Assembly: GCA_033439265.1 (NCBI GenBank)
Contig: JAVTVX010000011.1
Location: 11,718,590 to 11,782,589, forward strand
DNA: 64,000 nt
Source: Dillenia suffruticosa
Lineage: Eukaryota > Streptophyta > Magnoliopsida > Dilleniales > Dilleniaceae
Reading direction: 5' to 3'
Within the stretch, counting starts at the first letter, position 1; the number at the start of each line of letters is the position of its first letter. The notes under the pieces were generated by a model that made no database searches, was not told the origin of the DNA, and saw only the letters and a list, made by a program, of their open reading frames with translations. This document shows positions 49,519-61,150 of this stretch, in pieces. The position numbers and the translations under genes were made by a program.

Positions 49519-49905
49519 AGAAAAGAAAAATAAAAAGAGAAATAAATAAATAAATCAATAGATAAATATCTAAAATATATTGTTTTAATTTGTACGGATT
49601 CTTTTACGCTATCTATTCCTATCTAAAACTATTTTCTCTTCTAAACCTTTAATTTCCATGTCTTTACATATAATTTACATTTAAAATATATTGGTTTACC
49701 TTGAATATTTTTTGTGATTCGTCTATTACTATTGCAAAGAGGAGGAGACTTAATGCCAAATGTTGATGGAGCCCAATATTAATGGAGAAACTATTACTCA
49801 AACTCCCGCAAACCGGTTACAACTTCCTCATACATATCTCTAATGAGATAGCGACAGAATTTTTAGTGATGGAATAATTCCGTCGTTGATACTTTTACAT
49901 ATTGT
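49370..49905 (-). mobile_element. 3' end of an RTE-type LINE (or a SINE sharing its tail)
   Basis: Read on the minus strand it ends with AATAGCCGACTCCAATATTGGGATTAAGTC and a (GTT)n/(ATT)n-like tail near 49400-49370. This is the well-known plant RTE tail (GCCGACCCCA...GGGATAAGG...GTTGTTG). The stretch AAAAGAATCCGTAC (about 49610-49595) also fits the family. An internal TA/AAT microsatellite (49457-49520) has expanded within it. No reverse transcriptase is present. Confidence 0.65.
49457..49530. repeat. (TA)n(AAT)n microsatellite
   Basis: A TA run of about 14 units followed by about nine AAT units, inside the LINE tail. The overlapping hydrophobic open frame is compositional. Confidence 0.9.
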
Positions 49906-50127
49906 TTTCTATAAGTGATGAATTAGTGAAAGAAATTTTAACAGTAGAAAATTTCCGTCACTAATAGTTTAGTGAAGGATGTATTTCGTCGGTAATATTT
50001 AGCGGGGAGGTTTTCAGTGACGGATTTAGCGACGGAAATTTTCATGGCTAATACTCTTTAGCAACGAAATTTTTACTATCAGCGACGGATATTTCCGCCG
50101 CTTATACCATGTTTTCTAGTAGTTTAT

Positions 50128-51767
50128 GGTACAAAAAGTGTTGAAGGATATGATTCTTTGGTTATGGATTGTTTGGAATGAGGTATGGTATGGTTTATTG
50201 AAGCAATGGTTTAGACATTGGGGACCTGGTTGATCTAGGTATCTGAGGTGTTAATGATCTTTACAGATGATGGTTATTAGATTTTTGGGTTGAGTATACA
50301 TTTATGTTCATACAAAGAGCAATGTGGTCTCAGAAAAGCTTGTCACATCAATCATTGTTGAGGTAAGCTTTTAGATTGGTTATTGAGATTGGTTGCCACT
50401 TCAGTAGACTTTACGGATTTAGAGTAATAGATTCTGACAGTTCTAAAGATACAACTGAACTAGCATCTTAGTGAGTGTATATACTAGTTGAGTATCATCT
50501 TGATCCCCTATATGACTAATGAAATGTGAATCACAATTGGATGAGATGCTTAGTTATAAGACTTCTCTCAAATCGTACCTAATTTGTGGGATTGACTCGC
50601 TGTGTGCTTATTGTCTAATGGAATTCATATGATTCATTTTTCCATGCCCCTTGAGAGAATTTGTATTTTTATTGGATTCATATTATATCAAAGAGAATAT
50701 TTTGTATTTATATTAGAATAGATAGTTGAGAATTAGTTTTGTCTTAGGTTAGTGATCATTTGAGAGAGTAATTTTCTTTTAAAATCAACTTACGATGGAT
50801 TAGCAACCCTGTATCGTGAATGAGTACGAGAGATATCATCGAATGGCCATCGACATTGAAGATCACTATATTGTATATCCAATTAGTCTAAATGAGATTA
50901 GACTCAGTTGGATAATTGTTTGAAAGACGCTTGGTCTGAGATGAGCTCAATTGAGTGAGTTAGAGTAGTTTAGAATGATCATTTCATGGGTTTGTTGACT
51001 CAAATGACACAATTAGTCAATACATGACTTGTATTACTTCGGTCAGCAAAGGTGTAGTCCTGCACTTGAGGTCAGGGTCTAGAGCTTCAAATAACTACCT
51101 CTTGAAAAGTTTATGGGCCAAATCAAGTCACAAGTGTTAGAATTTCTTTATGTGATTGCTTTCATTGAGTTATTAAATAGCAACAAAAATCTAAAATTGG
51201 CTTATTAGTTGAGCCATATAGCTTAAGCTTAGATTTTTGTAGATTTTGATCAAATTGAGTTGATTGTTGCATTGATTTTGCTAATGTTAGTAAAAAGGAT
51301 TGACCAAAAGAAGAACCGACCAATTCATAGCTCATGATCAGCCACTTTTAAGCAAAAGAGTATTGGTTACATCTAAGTGGAACTAATCAATGATTGGGAT
51401 TGGGATACATTGCCAAATATTCTTTCCATCTATTTTCGATACTCTAGCTACGTTAGAGTTGAGCAAGGATGGCATGAAGAGATCTTAAATAGGGAGAAGA
51501 CAAAGTTCAGCATCCCCTTTCTATTGGATTGTAATGGGACAGATATTAAAGGTACAAATGGATTGGAATGAGACAGATATTAAAGGTAACAGAGCCTCTG
51601 ATTTAGCACTACCATCACACCTATAGAAATTGTCTAATACCAAGCTTAGATTTGATATGGTGAAGCCACGGAAACATATACGACACATGGCTGAGCACTA
51701 AACATTAGATTGAAACTATAGTAGTCGATTTAGGATTTAGAGACCGAAACTTTAAAGGGGGAAGAAT
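50128..51767 (+). mobile_element. Old gypsy-like remnant ending in a polypurine tract; includes direct repeat copy 2 (50183-51252)
   Basis: 50183-51252 aligns with 41170-42207. Downstream, 51260-51745 has no recognised domain, and the segment ends AAAGGGGGAAGAATG, a typical polypurine tract, followed by TGGGGACTC as an LTR-like start at 51768. It is not possible to name the lineage. Confidence 0.55.
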
Positions 51768-53060
51768 GTGGGGACTCAGATTTAGAAAATTCTAGAAAAT
51801 TTCATTTTATGCATTTCTTCTCATTTTCACGATTAAATTCATAGTTTGCAAGACTTGTTTATGAATATGCCTGTGTTGTGATGTGATGTGTATATTAGAT
51901 TTAGTTGTTGTCTTAGTGTTTTGACAGAAATTAGGGTTGACTCTTAAGTTGACTTAGAAGTGATTTAAGTAAATCGGCAAAATCTGTGCTAAGAGAAACA
52001 TTATTTGAAGTAAAGAAAGTAAATTAAGGTTCAAAAATAGTAATGAGAGTTTGAATGGCTAGGGTTCGTATTTAAGAAGTTCAAAATTTTTTAAAAATAT
52101 TATTTATAGAAAAATTCTTAAAAAATTGCTCAAAAATACCTTTTCTGAGTATTTGTTATTTTATAATCCCTAAAATACATTTTTATAAGAAAAATACACA
52201 TTTTAGATTTGATGCCCTTTTCTTGTTTTTTTGATTGTGTTTTCAAATATCCAAATGAAGCCCTAAAGTTGTGCACTGCACAGCACCTATATTTTTTTTT
52301 TTTAAAAAAAAGGAAGGATGCTAATAGTGTTTGATGTCAAATTGTGTTTTAAATAGAATTAAAGGTTCTTTCTTGGTCTTGATATACAGTGGATATGTAA
52401 AAGTGATGAAATTTTTTGCCACACCTTAGTTTTCTATGTTTTTGAAATAGTCTAATAAGGTAGAAATGATATGGAGTTTTAATTGTGGTGTGAGCTAAAA
52501 TTTTATAGAGTTTGATTAGTTAAAAAAGTTAATCAAATAGCTAGATAGGTTTGAGCTAGAATTTTTGTTGTAGTATCGAGCAAACCAACCTAAAAAAGGA
52601 AATTAGTTGCATGTTTTGTGCTTTTCCATTTAGATATTAGGATGTTCGATGTCATAAATTAATGTTTAAATGATCAAAGTATGTGTATTGGTTTAGGTTT
52701 AGATGATCAAAGCATGTAACTATGCATCACGATATTATGGTTATAGTCAGAATTGACTTATATATTTGAGAGGTGTCCGAACCATACATAATCGGGTTAT
52801 GACACACAAGTGACGATGTTTTTGCACCAAGACTTTGGGTGACTTTTGTTAGGATCAATGTTTAGGGAAAAAAAATCTAGGTACCCTTTTTCACATGCAA
52901 TACATTTTTGTTCATTTACATGAGCATGACATAAAATATGTGTTTTAGCTTTTGTGTGTTGTTGTATTCTTTTTGTTGTATATGCTAGGTTAATTCAGAT
53001 CTTATGGTTAAGTATACCGAGAGTTGGACCCTTATGGTTTAGAGTAGACTTGTTAGCTCA
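51768..53060 (+). repeat. LTR-like sequence downstream of the polypurine tract; right edge uncertain
   Basis: Begins TGGGGACTCAGATTTAG directly after AAGGGGGAAGAA. No second copy is in the window, so the end is a guess. AT-rich, no gene. Confidence 0.4.
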
Positions 53061-53861
53061 TTAGGTTTAAAAAAAAAAAAAAGGGAAAACACAAAGCGTT
53101 GGACTCTTAGTGTTTTAGCTTGTTTTTTTTAATTTTTTCATCTTTAAAACTAAACTCAATAAATTTCTTTTTTTTTAATTAATTTAATTTATATTTTTTT
53201 CTCTCTCTGAATATATTAGTTTAAATTTTCTCTCTCTAAAATTAGCAAATTAATTTTGTCTATTTAGTGAACTAAATTATTTTGAATTTTATTACTTAAA
53301 AATCATTAATCTTTCTCTCTCTTTTTGGAAAGGGAAAATTATACATTAAGCTTTTTTAATTTTGAACCCAAATTTCAATTAGTTCCTTAAGGTTAATTTT
53401 GCTATGGTTGAAGTTTGAATTTCAAAATATGGTCTAATTAGGTGTTTACTCGATATCATTGAAATATGGTCCAATTTGGTGTTTACTTGATATCATTGAT
53501 GATGTGGTCGTTACTTATGTAACGGGCAGGTCTGCTGAGTTATTGCTGATGTTAATACGTGTTGCCATTGCAATATCACAAAAAAAAAAAAAAAAGGAGG
53601 AAAAAGAAGAAGCCTCCACCCGGTCTCTTTCTCTTTCCCTATAATTGCCACTTCAGCCTCTCTCTCTCTCTCTCTCTCTCTCCCTCTATGTGGTTTCAGA
53701 CTATATGGGCTTCATTTTTGCTTCTCTCTCGTGCTAAATGCAAAGTATCTCATGTTCTCCGGGAAATGCAGATGATGTGTATACGTGTAACCTTTTCCAT
53801 TGGCATGGAGCGAGAGTTCATATATGTCTTAAAGATGGATATTTTAACCAACACAATTTCA
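53061..53861. other. Spacer 3' of the kinase gene
   Basis: AT-rich, with an A run at 53579-53594 and a (CT)n microsatellite at 53658-53682. A duplicated phrase, ATATGGTC(C/T)AATT(A/T)GGTGTTTACT, occurs near 53431 and 53463. No gene is called. The last ~150 bp probably include the kinase 3' untranslated region. Confidence 0.5.
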
Positions 53862-56092
53862 CTAAGAATCTAGTTCCTTCTCCAGCTGCTCTTTGAACTG
53901 CGCACATTTATCCTCAACCTCTTTAATGATATCCTTGGCCCTTTGATTTTGCCCCTCTAGAGCTGATCTCTCACAAAATACTTGTTTGTACTGATTTCCG
54001 AGTCTTTTAACTTCTTCAAATGCTTTCATTTTCTTCTGAGAAGCGGAGATCACTGCTGAAGTTGACCTTGAAATCTTCTCATTTACGGATGCAATCTTCC
54101 CTTCAATAGCTTTAAGTTGCTCTTCGTATTCAGCCTTGATCGACCCAAGTTCAGCCAATGATGCCTGCTCTTCCTTGATTTCTTCAATCGTGGTTTCCAT
54201 CGTCTGTTTCCACCTTATTATGTCAAGCTTCATCTTCTTCTCCATCTCAGCCTTGGCCTGAAAGTTATGCATCATGTGCTGGGCACCTTGGAGTTTCAAT
54301 GCTAATGGAGTGGTCTCCTTTTGAATTTGAAGAGTGAGAGACTTGGTGATGGGTGAGACTTCATCGTCTGACACGGTTGATAAGAAGCTAAGTACCCATC
54401 TCAGTTGGACAAGGAGGTTTGGATCTTGGCACATTCTGGTGAATCCCTTACCCAGTAGAGTGCTCAGATCTTTCAAAGCATGTTGAACTTCAGCCATCCT
54501 CGAAGAAGACTGCTCATGGACTTCAATGGCTAAGGGGACAGTTGTTATAAAGTCATCATCCAAAAGTGCTTCAATAGACCTCATTATTTTTTGATCTTCA
54601 TTGCTCAAGCCAGTTGCAGGAAGGATGGTATCATCAAGTGGAGATTGCACATGAATGGTTATCTTGGCAGTTGATGTCACAAAAGGAACATCCGCAGACT
54701 GCGTAGCAGTATTGACGATAAAGGAGGTGCTAGGGCCAACACAGCACTCAAACAATTTTTTTGAGTTCTGGCTATAATCTTCATTACTTGCATAGCTTGA
54801 AATTGATGTATCTGTTTCACTTGAGGATTTAAAAGTATTGGACCCAGGTGAGCTTAAATACTGAAATGGTTGGGGAGGTACCTTGATCTCTACGCATCCC
54901 TCCAACATCTTCACCACACTACTCATTGTAGGCCTTGCATCAGGGGAGTCTTGAACACACCAAAATGCCACCATACACATTCTTTCTGCCTTTTGTCTAT
55001 CCTTCTCTTCGATTCCACAAGCCAAAATTGTCGAACTTAAATTTCCTTTTTTATACTCATCCCAAGCATGTTTTGGGAACCAGTGAATGCTATCGGATGA
55101 ATCAACATCATTGTTCCTTCGCCTTCTGACAATCTCAAATAGAACCATACCAAAACTGTAAACATCGCACTTATTTGTTATCTCATGGTTATGAAGCAGA
55201 AGCTCTGGGGCAGAGTAGCCTGGAGTTCCTCTGTAACCTGAAATGGTATCTGGAGGCACATCTCTGCTGTGATGCTTGGCGAGCCCAAAGTCTGACACTT
55301 TGGGAAAGAAATTGGCATCCAGTAGAATATTATCTGGTTTAATGTCATAATGAGTGATTTGTTCGTGGCACTCCTCATGCATGTAAGCAATTCCTTTTGC
55401 TGTCCTTATTGCTATTTCATACAGTTTCACCCATTCCGTTCCTTGTCTTGGATCAAACAAATGCATGGCTAGTGTTCCCCTTTCCATAAACTCATACACA
55501 AGCGCAGCTAACTTCTTGTCATAGCAAAAACCAATGAGTTTGACAATATTTATGTGGTGCATTCTGCCTATTGTGCCTACTTCAGCCATGAATTGTTGTT
55601 TAGCTAATTCATCTAAAGTCCCATTAAGGACCTTTACAGCAATCTTCATGCCCTCAGGCAGTTGCCCTTTGTAAACTGCAGCAAAATTTCCACGACCCAC
55701 ATTCGTTTTGAAATTGTCAGTGTAGATATAAATTTGTCGAGATGTAAATTCGATAATACCCTGCTTTGTGATGTTTTGGAGGAACATCTCCATAGCGCGT
55801 CCTTCAGCCGCCGAATCATGGAACACAGTTCTTGCGCGTTCTTTTCCTATGATTGATTTAGTTAAAGACACGACTTGGGAAGTTGTTGTCGAGAGTGCAA
55901 ATACTTTTGTTAACTGCTTTAGTTTCTCTGTGGAAGGAGGATAAGTTGTAAATTATTGCATAACCAGTAGACAAAAAAAAAAGCTTCTATTTATTGTTCA
56001 AAGCTCTACACTGTAATTTCCAGATTACCAAGAAATGAGGAGTACTTACCCATTGGCTTTTTGTGATGTTTAGATTGATTTGCTTGAGCCAT
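53862..56092 (-). CDS. LRK10-like (Lr10/PR5K-type) Ser/Thr protein kinase with a coiled-coil C-terminal extension
   Basis: Two coding exons: 56092-56050 (MAQANQSKHHKKPM plus one base; donor ATGG/GTAAGT) and 55927-53862 (acceptor CCACAG). Together they make 2109 nt, encoding 702 aa with an open frame throughout. The kinase domain spans about residues 75-380: glycine loop GRGNFAAVYKG (92-102), Lys113 in IAVK, Glu130, catalytic HYDIKPDN (Asp209; relatives usually have HFD), DFG (227-229), APE (254-256). All catalytic residues are present, so it should be active. The sequence around the domain (KQQFMAEVGTIGRMHHINIV, GTPGYSAPEL) is typical of LRK10L kinases. Unlike them it has no signal peptide, GUB_WAK ectodomain or membrane helix, so it is probably cytoplasmic. 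After a Ser-rich linker comes a ~230-residue mostly helical region (about 470-700) with strong coiled coils, rich in Glu/Lys, not usual for the family. Substrate unknown. Confidence 0.9.
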
Positions 56093-57139
56093 CTGTTTGA
56101 GCAATATGTGTGAATTAGTTGCCAAAATTATTAGTCCTTCAGATGTATGCACAGGCTTATTATATATCAAAGAGACATTACTTGGTTTCCTCTAGGACTT
56201 TGTTTTCTTTTCTGTTTGCTTGTGCTCACAAGGTCATAAGAACTGAAGAAGCAAGTAAGAGGGTGTCCTTGGTGCTACCAATTCACCGCTAAAATATATT
56301 TCTCTCGAGTGTTGGATGACTAAGGAGATGACTTGGGTTCCAGCACTGGGAATGGAGGGTTGTGCTCTTTGCGACCAATACACACCCCTAAATTATCTTC
56401 TATAGAGATGCTTTTGCTAGGGTCACGGTTACTTTGGTGATTGGCATCGCCTCATTTCATGGGGATATAATAGGTGCCGGAAGATTGAAAAAGTGTGATG
56501 TGCAAATCACTGAGTGGGAAATGCTTCTTACCCTAGTCTTGCTGAGGTTAAAGTGGTTGAGACGATGAGGGCAATGCTAGTTTCATGTTAGAAAATATTA
56601 TGGCGTAATCATTGTCTGTTGTCCTGTGGGAGGATTGTTACTTTTATGTGAAATCTATGTGGAGATTATTGGCTCCAGTTAAGATGGCCTTCCATGCCTG
56701 GGTGGGCGTAGGATTCTGACATTAGATTGAGAGAATCTTCAGAAAGCATGAAAATCCAAGGTGAATAGATGTCTTTTCTCTTAAATTTTCCTAATATGAA
56801 ATGTTTACACTGCTTAATGTTTGCTGTGCTTCATATCTAAAATGCCCCCCAATCAGTTGTATTGATCCTGAGCAGGACGTGCAGAGGATGCTTCATTGCT
56901 CGGGGATTTACCGATAGCCAGTTAGGTTGTAAAGTGCGGCCCCTTTTCTGTTCTCTATAAATATACTTACAGATGTGATATTCCAGAAAACAATTATCTT
57001 GGAAATTCACTCCCTCATATGTTGTATACGAAAGAAAAGGATGGGTTACCATGTCATACATTCAATCATTGGATCCCATAAGTGAGGTGTTTGAAGTATA
57101 GCAAAACTACTTAATAATTTGCAGTAAGAATGACACTAA

Positions 57140-57320
57140 CCTTGGTTTAGAAGACGGTGCTTGTGTTTCAATTACACTAACCTTCCCGATTTCTTTTGAT
57201 GTTCCTTCTTCCTTGTAATCCGAGCAGCAGCTTACTTCTTCAGAGAGGAAACCACCGCCACAAGTTTCTCGCCAGAGATTTGTACTGTGTGAGCAGAGCG
57301 AAGCACCTAGCTATGTAAAA
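57140..57320 (-). promoter_or_regulatory. Probable 5' untranslated leader exon of the kinase gene
   Basis: The minus-strand sequence contains GTTTCCTCTCTGAAGAAG and ends at donor-like AAG/GTTAGTG, repeated at two adjacent positions (about 57190-57180 and 57145-57130). A similar leader (TTTTTCTCTCTGAAGACG...AAGGTTAGTG) precedes the truncated relative at 59600-59665, which supports conservation within the pair. It would be joined by a ~1-kb intron to the exon at 56092. A TATA-like ATATATTGTG lies at about 57352-57343. Inferred; RNA data absent. Confidence 0.5.
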
Positions 57321-57379
57321 GTTTTCCACTCAACTCCAAAACACAATATATGTGTAGTGATGACTTTACCGATTTATCA

Positions 57380-58786
57380 AAAATATTTTGTGGGCTGATA
57401 GATTTGTTAAAAAAGGGTATAATTTGATTTACTTTCAAGTCCTCTAAGTCATTGCCAAGTTGACGAATACGGCCATATGAAATTTGTTTAGATCCTTCGT
57501 TACTGATTGTATATTAAGATAAGGATTTCTCTTAAAGTTGATTTAATATTCTCTATGATAGCGAGGTGCAACTATTGATGTTTTGTCATGACATGCGGTT
57601 AGTGCATAAGGGTTCTCTGTGGAACACATGTACAGAATGTCAGTTCAATTGTCATGCATTGTCGGGCAAGGAAATGTGCGGCCTCTTTCATGAGTTTTCT
57701 AAATCTGAACACCTAATTCGTTTTCTTTGTCCATTAGCAATTAGCATTGACCCCTCTTTTTTTTTCTTGGCAACAAAAGTTAAAACATATTATTATTAAA
57801 ATGAACCTCTGTGAAATATCTCCTTTCTTGTCTTCTCTTCCTCACTAAGCTTTCACCTTCTAAAACTCAAACACTCATTCTGTGAAGGGAGCAGAGTATG
57901 GAATTAGCCCGCTATTAATTCAATAGCGCTTCATGACTTTGAAGAGAGATTTTGATCTCTCCACCTTGATACGCAGCGATTCCTTTCTATCATAGCGGTC
58001 TCTATACAAAAATAAATTTTACCAAACCTCATTGCCTCCAACATAAACAAAACTCATTGACGCCATTGTTAAATATGCTTCCATTTCTAGCCGGATGCTT
58101 TGCATTTATCAAAGCTATTGGAAATCCTTATATGATCCTCCCTTTATTAAAACTAGACAACTAGGAGTTACCTTTAGAACTCTATGGCGAACTTTGCACC
58201 AATAAGGTTTGGAGTGGCGCACTAAAAGTTGTGATTTGTTTTTATTGCACATCAAAACCCTAAGGCCGAGAGCACAATGTAAAGTTGTATAGGAAAAACT
58301 AAAGTTTTAATTATTCAAAAGTCTTTAATTGCGAGTCTAAATAGGAGCTCAAATACCCTAAAAGAATCTAACCTAAAACCAGAAACAAAAGAAAAACCCC
58401 TAAAAGTAAAGAATAATTAAAATAACAAATCGAAACAAAAAAAAAAAAAAAAGACATAGGCCCCACCCATTTCACCTACTCAAATTTCATTTGAAAATTC
58501 TCGGCATCTTCTCTCTTAATCTAAACCTAAAACTGAAGTTGAAAATGAATTTATTGGCAATATAATATTTTTGAAATATTTAAAGAACGTTGAGATTTGA
58601 ACGTGATGACTTTACGATTATTTTACACCAATCACCTTTTTAGACTATCAAAATTATTAACTATATAATATTGCTCGAATATTTTAAAAAATTTTGAGCA
58701 GTGAAGGTAGTGACTTCATGAAACCTGTACGAGATGCACCTATCAACGGCGAATTATTAACTATCTGATGTAGAAAATCTCCAGAA
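57380..58786. other. Spacer between the two kinase loci
   Basis: No gene recognised. Near 58455-58500 the phrase AGGCCCCACCCATTTCAC plus ~20 further bases matches 47135-47180, each preceded by an A-rich run, suggesting a shared repeat. The sequence that replaces the kinase C-lobe at 58786 belongs to this spacer. Confidence 0.5.
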
Positions 58787-59330
58787 TAGCACTTTGCAAT
58801 ACCAAAGTCCGCAATTTTGGACAGAAATTGACATCAAGAAGAATGTTGTCAGGCTTTATGTCAAAATGAATAATCCCAGGTTTGACACTGTCATGGATGT
58901 GAGCAATACCTTTAGCTATGCTAATTGCTATCTCTTCAAGCTTTCCCCAGTCCGATCTTTTTTTGATGGGTCAAACACTAACCTCTCTAATGATCCATTT
59001 GGCATATATACTCGTGTACCAGCGCAGTGAAATCTCTTTCTTGGCAGAAACCAAACAACCTTAAGATGTTTTTGTTTTTGATTCTTCCCAATGTGTTTAT
59101 CTCTTGGATAAGTTGTCCAGAAGGTTTTATTCGGGAGAATTTTACTGCAACCTCGATTCCCTCGGGCAATATCCCATGGTACACATTTCCAAAATTTCCA
59201 TGCCCCAACTTTTTTGAAAAACTAGATGTGTAAGTTCTTAATTGCTTGCTTGTGAATCTAAAAAGTTTACGCAAATTTGTGCCTTCGGGGCTCATGATCC
59301 CCATGTCCATTAGGTTTCCCAACAAAGATT
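58787..59330 (-). pseudogene. Truncated LRK10-like kinase relic
   Basis: An open stretch from 59325 encodes a juxtamembrane-like lead-in (FRFTSKQLRTYTSSF), the glycine loop LGHGNFGNVYHG, VAVKF with its Lys, and GRIKNKNILRLFGFC up to VHEYICQ. After a frame shift near 58990 the catalytic loop HFDIKPDNILLD and DFGIAK are still readable at 58880-58797. The sequence then stops matching a kinase at about 58787, so the activation segment, APE and C-lobe are gone. It keeps the canonical HFD. It is a diverged tandem relative of the gene at 53862-56092, in the same orientation. Confidence 0.85.
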
Positions 59331-59599
59331 CTTACTATCCTCGCCTTGCTATAATTAATCTATACAATGCTCTGCAACGAGAATTCCATTGATCAAATAT
59401 GTGCTTGTTTTCATTGAAAACACATCTTCCTAATTAGGCAACCTTAATATATGAAAAAAATTAGCATTTTGGACAGAGTCCTAATTAATTTCTTCCATTC
59501 GCCCACAGAGTTAAAGATATATAAGCAGGAGAAATAAATTGAAGATATTAAACATCAATCAAAAACCTTCTAGTTGCAATAGATGAACAAGGGAAAGAG

Positions 59600-59700
59600 C
59601 ACTAACCTTAATCTGGACATTAAAGTTCAAGATTCCTCGTCTTCAGAGAGAAAAATCCCAAGCACCTACATCTATAAAGGTTCGAGAGAGAGAGAGGAAT
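59600..59700 (-). promoter_or_regulatory. Leader exon of the truncated kinase relic
   Basis: The minus-strand GGTGCTTGGGATTTTTCTC... followed by TCTGAAGACG and, some 40 bases on, AAGGTTAGTG resembles the kinase leader at 57140-57320 in sequence and in donor position. A GA/CT run (59682-59697) lies at its upstream edge. Confidence 0.5.
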
Positions 59701-61150
59701 TTTCTGGGAAGTGGGACAGAAAAAAACCTTGACGGGAGGAAAGTTCCAAGTCCTCTGAAACAAACCTCGACTCGCTTCAGGGTCACAATCATGTGCGCAA
59801 TTGAAAATTCAACCCGTGTTTTAAATTTCACTCATCCTTAGAATGAAACAAATTTTATAAAAATTTATAAAATTTAAATCTAATTTTAAATTTTATTGTC
59901 TAGAACTAAATATATATAATTAAATTACTACTTTGCAAATATTTTATTTACATGATTTGTAAATGATCGGTCAACTGAATTAGAATATTTGCATTCTTTT
60001 TGTTGAATTCTAAACACTAATACAATATTACTGGTATTTCGTTTTTGTTAGAATAAAAAAAGAATGAAAATAAAAAAAATAAAGAAAATAATAAATCTAA
60101 ATTTAAAAAAAAAAAAGATTCGAATTTAAAAAGAATATTTCTGCAACTCGATGTCTTAGTGTCGTCCCTTGCCATCGGGGAAAAGGAGGAGGGAAGGGGA
60201 GTGATAGGAAAATCATTCTTTTAGTATTTTATTATTCTTTTTTTATACAAGAAAAATCATATCTATTTTGTTTTTTTGGACACTCGTTCCATCACGGAAG
60301 ATGGCTCCACATGTGTTTTCCAGGTCCACTTAGGTCCACTTAATTTAAAGCCCAATTTACCTTTTTTTTTTTTGTTATGTTATCATAATTGGTATTCAAA
60401 ACTATATTCTGATTAATTCAGTTCGAATATTATTAAACTCATTTTAGAAAATAGCTCTCACAATGTCGTCTTTTCCATTCCTAATATATCACTCTTTTTT
60501 CACAACCATTTTTCTTATAAATCGTCGGAATCCAATAATTACGTTAAATATAGCTAAATTCAATTAGAGTCAAATTAAATTGTTAAGAGATAAAACTTTC
60601 TAAACGTCTATTTCTATTATATACAAGAATCAAATTTATGATTTTGCTCAAATGGTATCATTACGTAGCTATTGGATCAACAAGGAGTTGATTTAAAGCC
60701 CAATTAACTTTCGATGCCAAAGATGGAATTAGCACCTCAAGCTCAAATAGCATGGAGTAATGAGGGGAGTCCAAAGAAAGAGATGAGGGACAAGGGGCCG
60801 GCGCACCACCTGCCCCAACATGTGAGAGTGAGAGCTGCGAGTGCAGCGAATGTGCGCACGCTCACGGGTCACTTGTAGGCCCCTTGTCTTGTATGACTTT
60901 CATGAAAATTTAGGTTTCTCTTTAATTCTGAAAATTATTTTCTTCGAAAAAATTTCAAAATTAGAAATTTTTTGAAATTAATTATTTGGCATTTTCTCTT
61001 TAGAACTTTGATCATTGTTAGGCCTTAAGTGACGAATCATATGAGCTCTTTTAGCATCGATTCTTGATTATAATATCTCCACCGGAAACTTTCTTCTAAT
61101 CATATCTTTTAGCCTTGACTAAGCATATTGTTTATCAAGAACTATCTAGA
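59701..61150. other. AT-rich spacer
   Basis: No gene seen. The phrase GATTTAAAGCCCAATT(A/T)AC occurs near 60350 (as AATTTAAAGCCCAATTTAC) and 60692, and AGGTCCACTT is tandem at 60322-60340, hinting at decayed repeat DNA. Confidence 0.45.

Larger units (their letters stand above)
48354..50124. mobile_element. Non-autonomous CACTA element, 1771 bp
   Basis: The left end is CACTATAAGAAAATAGG and the right end is CATGTTTTCTAGTAGT. The inverted match is imperfect, and the terminal base differs on the right. TAT flanks it at 48351-48353 and 50125-50127 as a 3-bp target duplication. Subterminal regions (48400-48720 and 49900-50110) hold repeated TTAGCGACGGAAATTTTC motifs like those at 1-126. It has no transposase; inside are a tRNA-like/GC module and an RTE-type LINE tail. 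Confidence 0.85.

Noticed and set aside
56837-57061. A 74-residue minus-strand open frame upstream of the kinase as a missing ectodomain exon
   Set aside because: It has no signal peptide, no GUB_WAK cysteine pattern and no membrane helix, and it sits inside the predicted leader intron.
57566-57799. A 77-residue plus-strand open frame between the kinase loci
   Set aside because: No recognisable domain, no splice context; probably chance.
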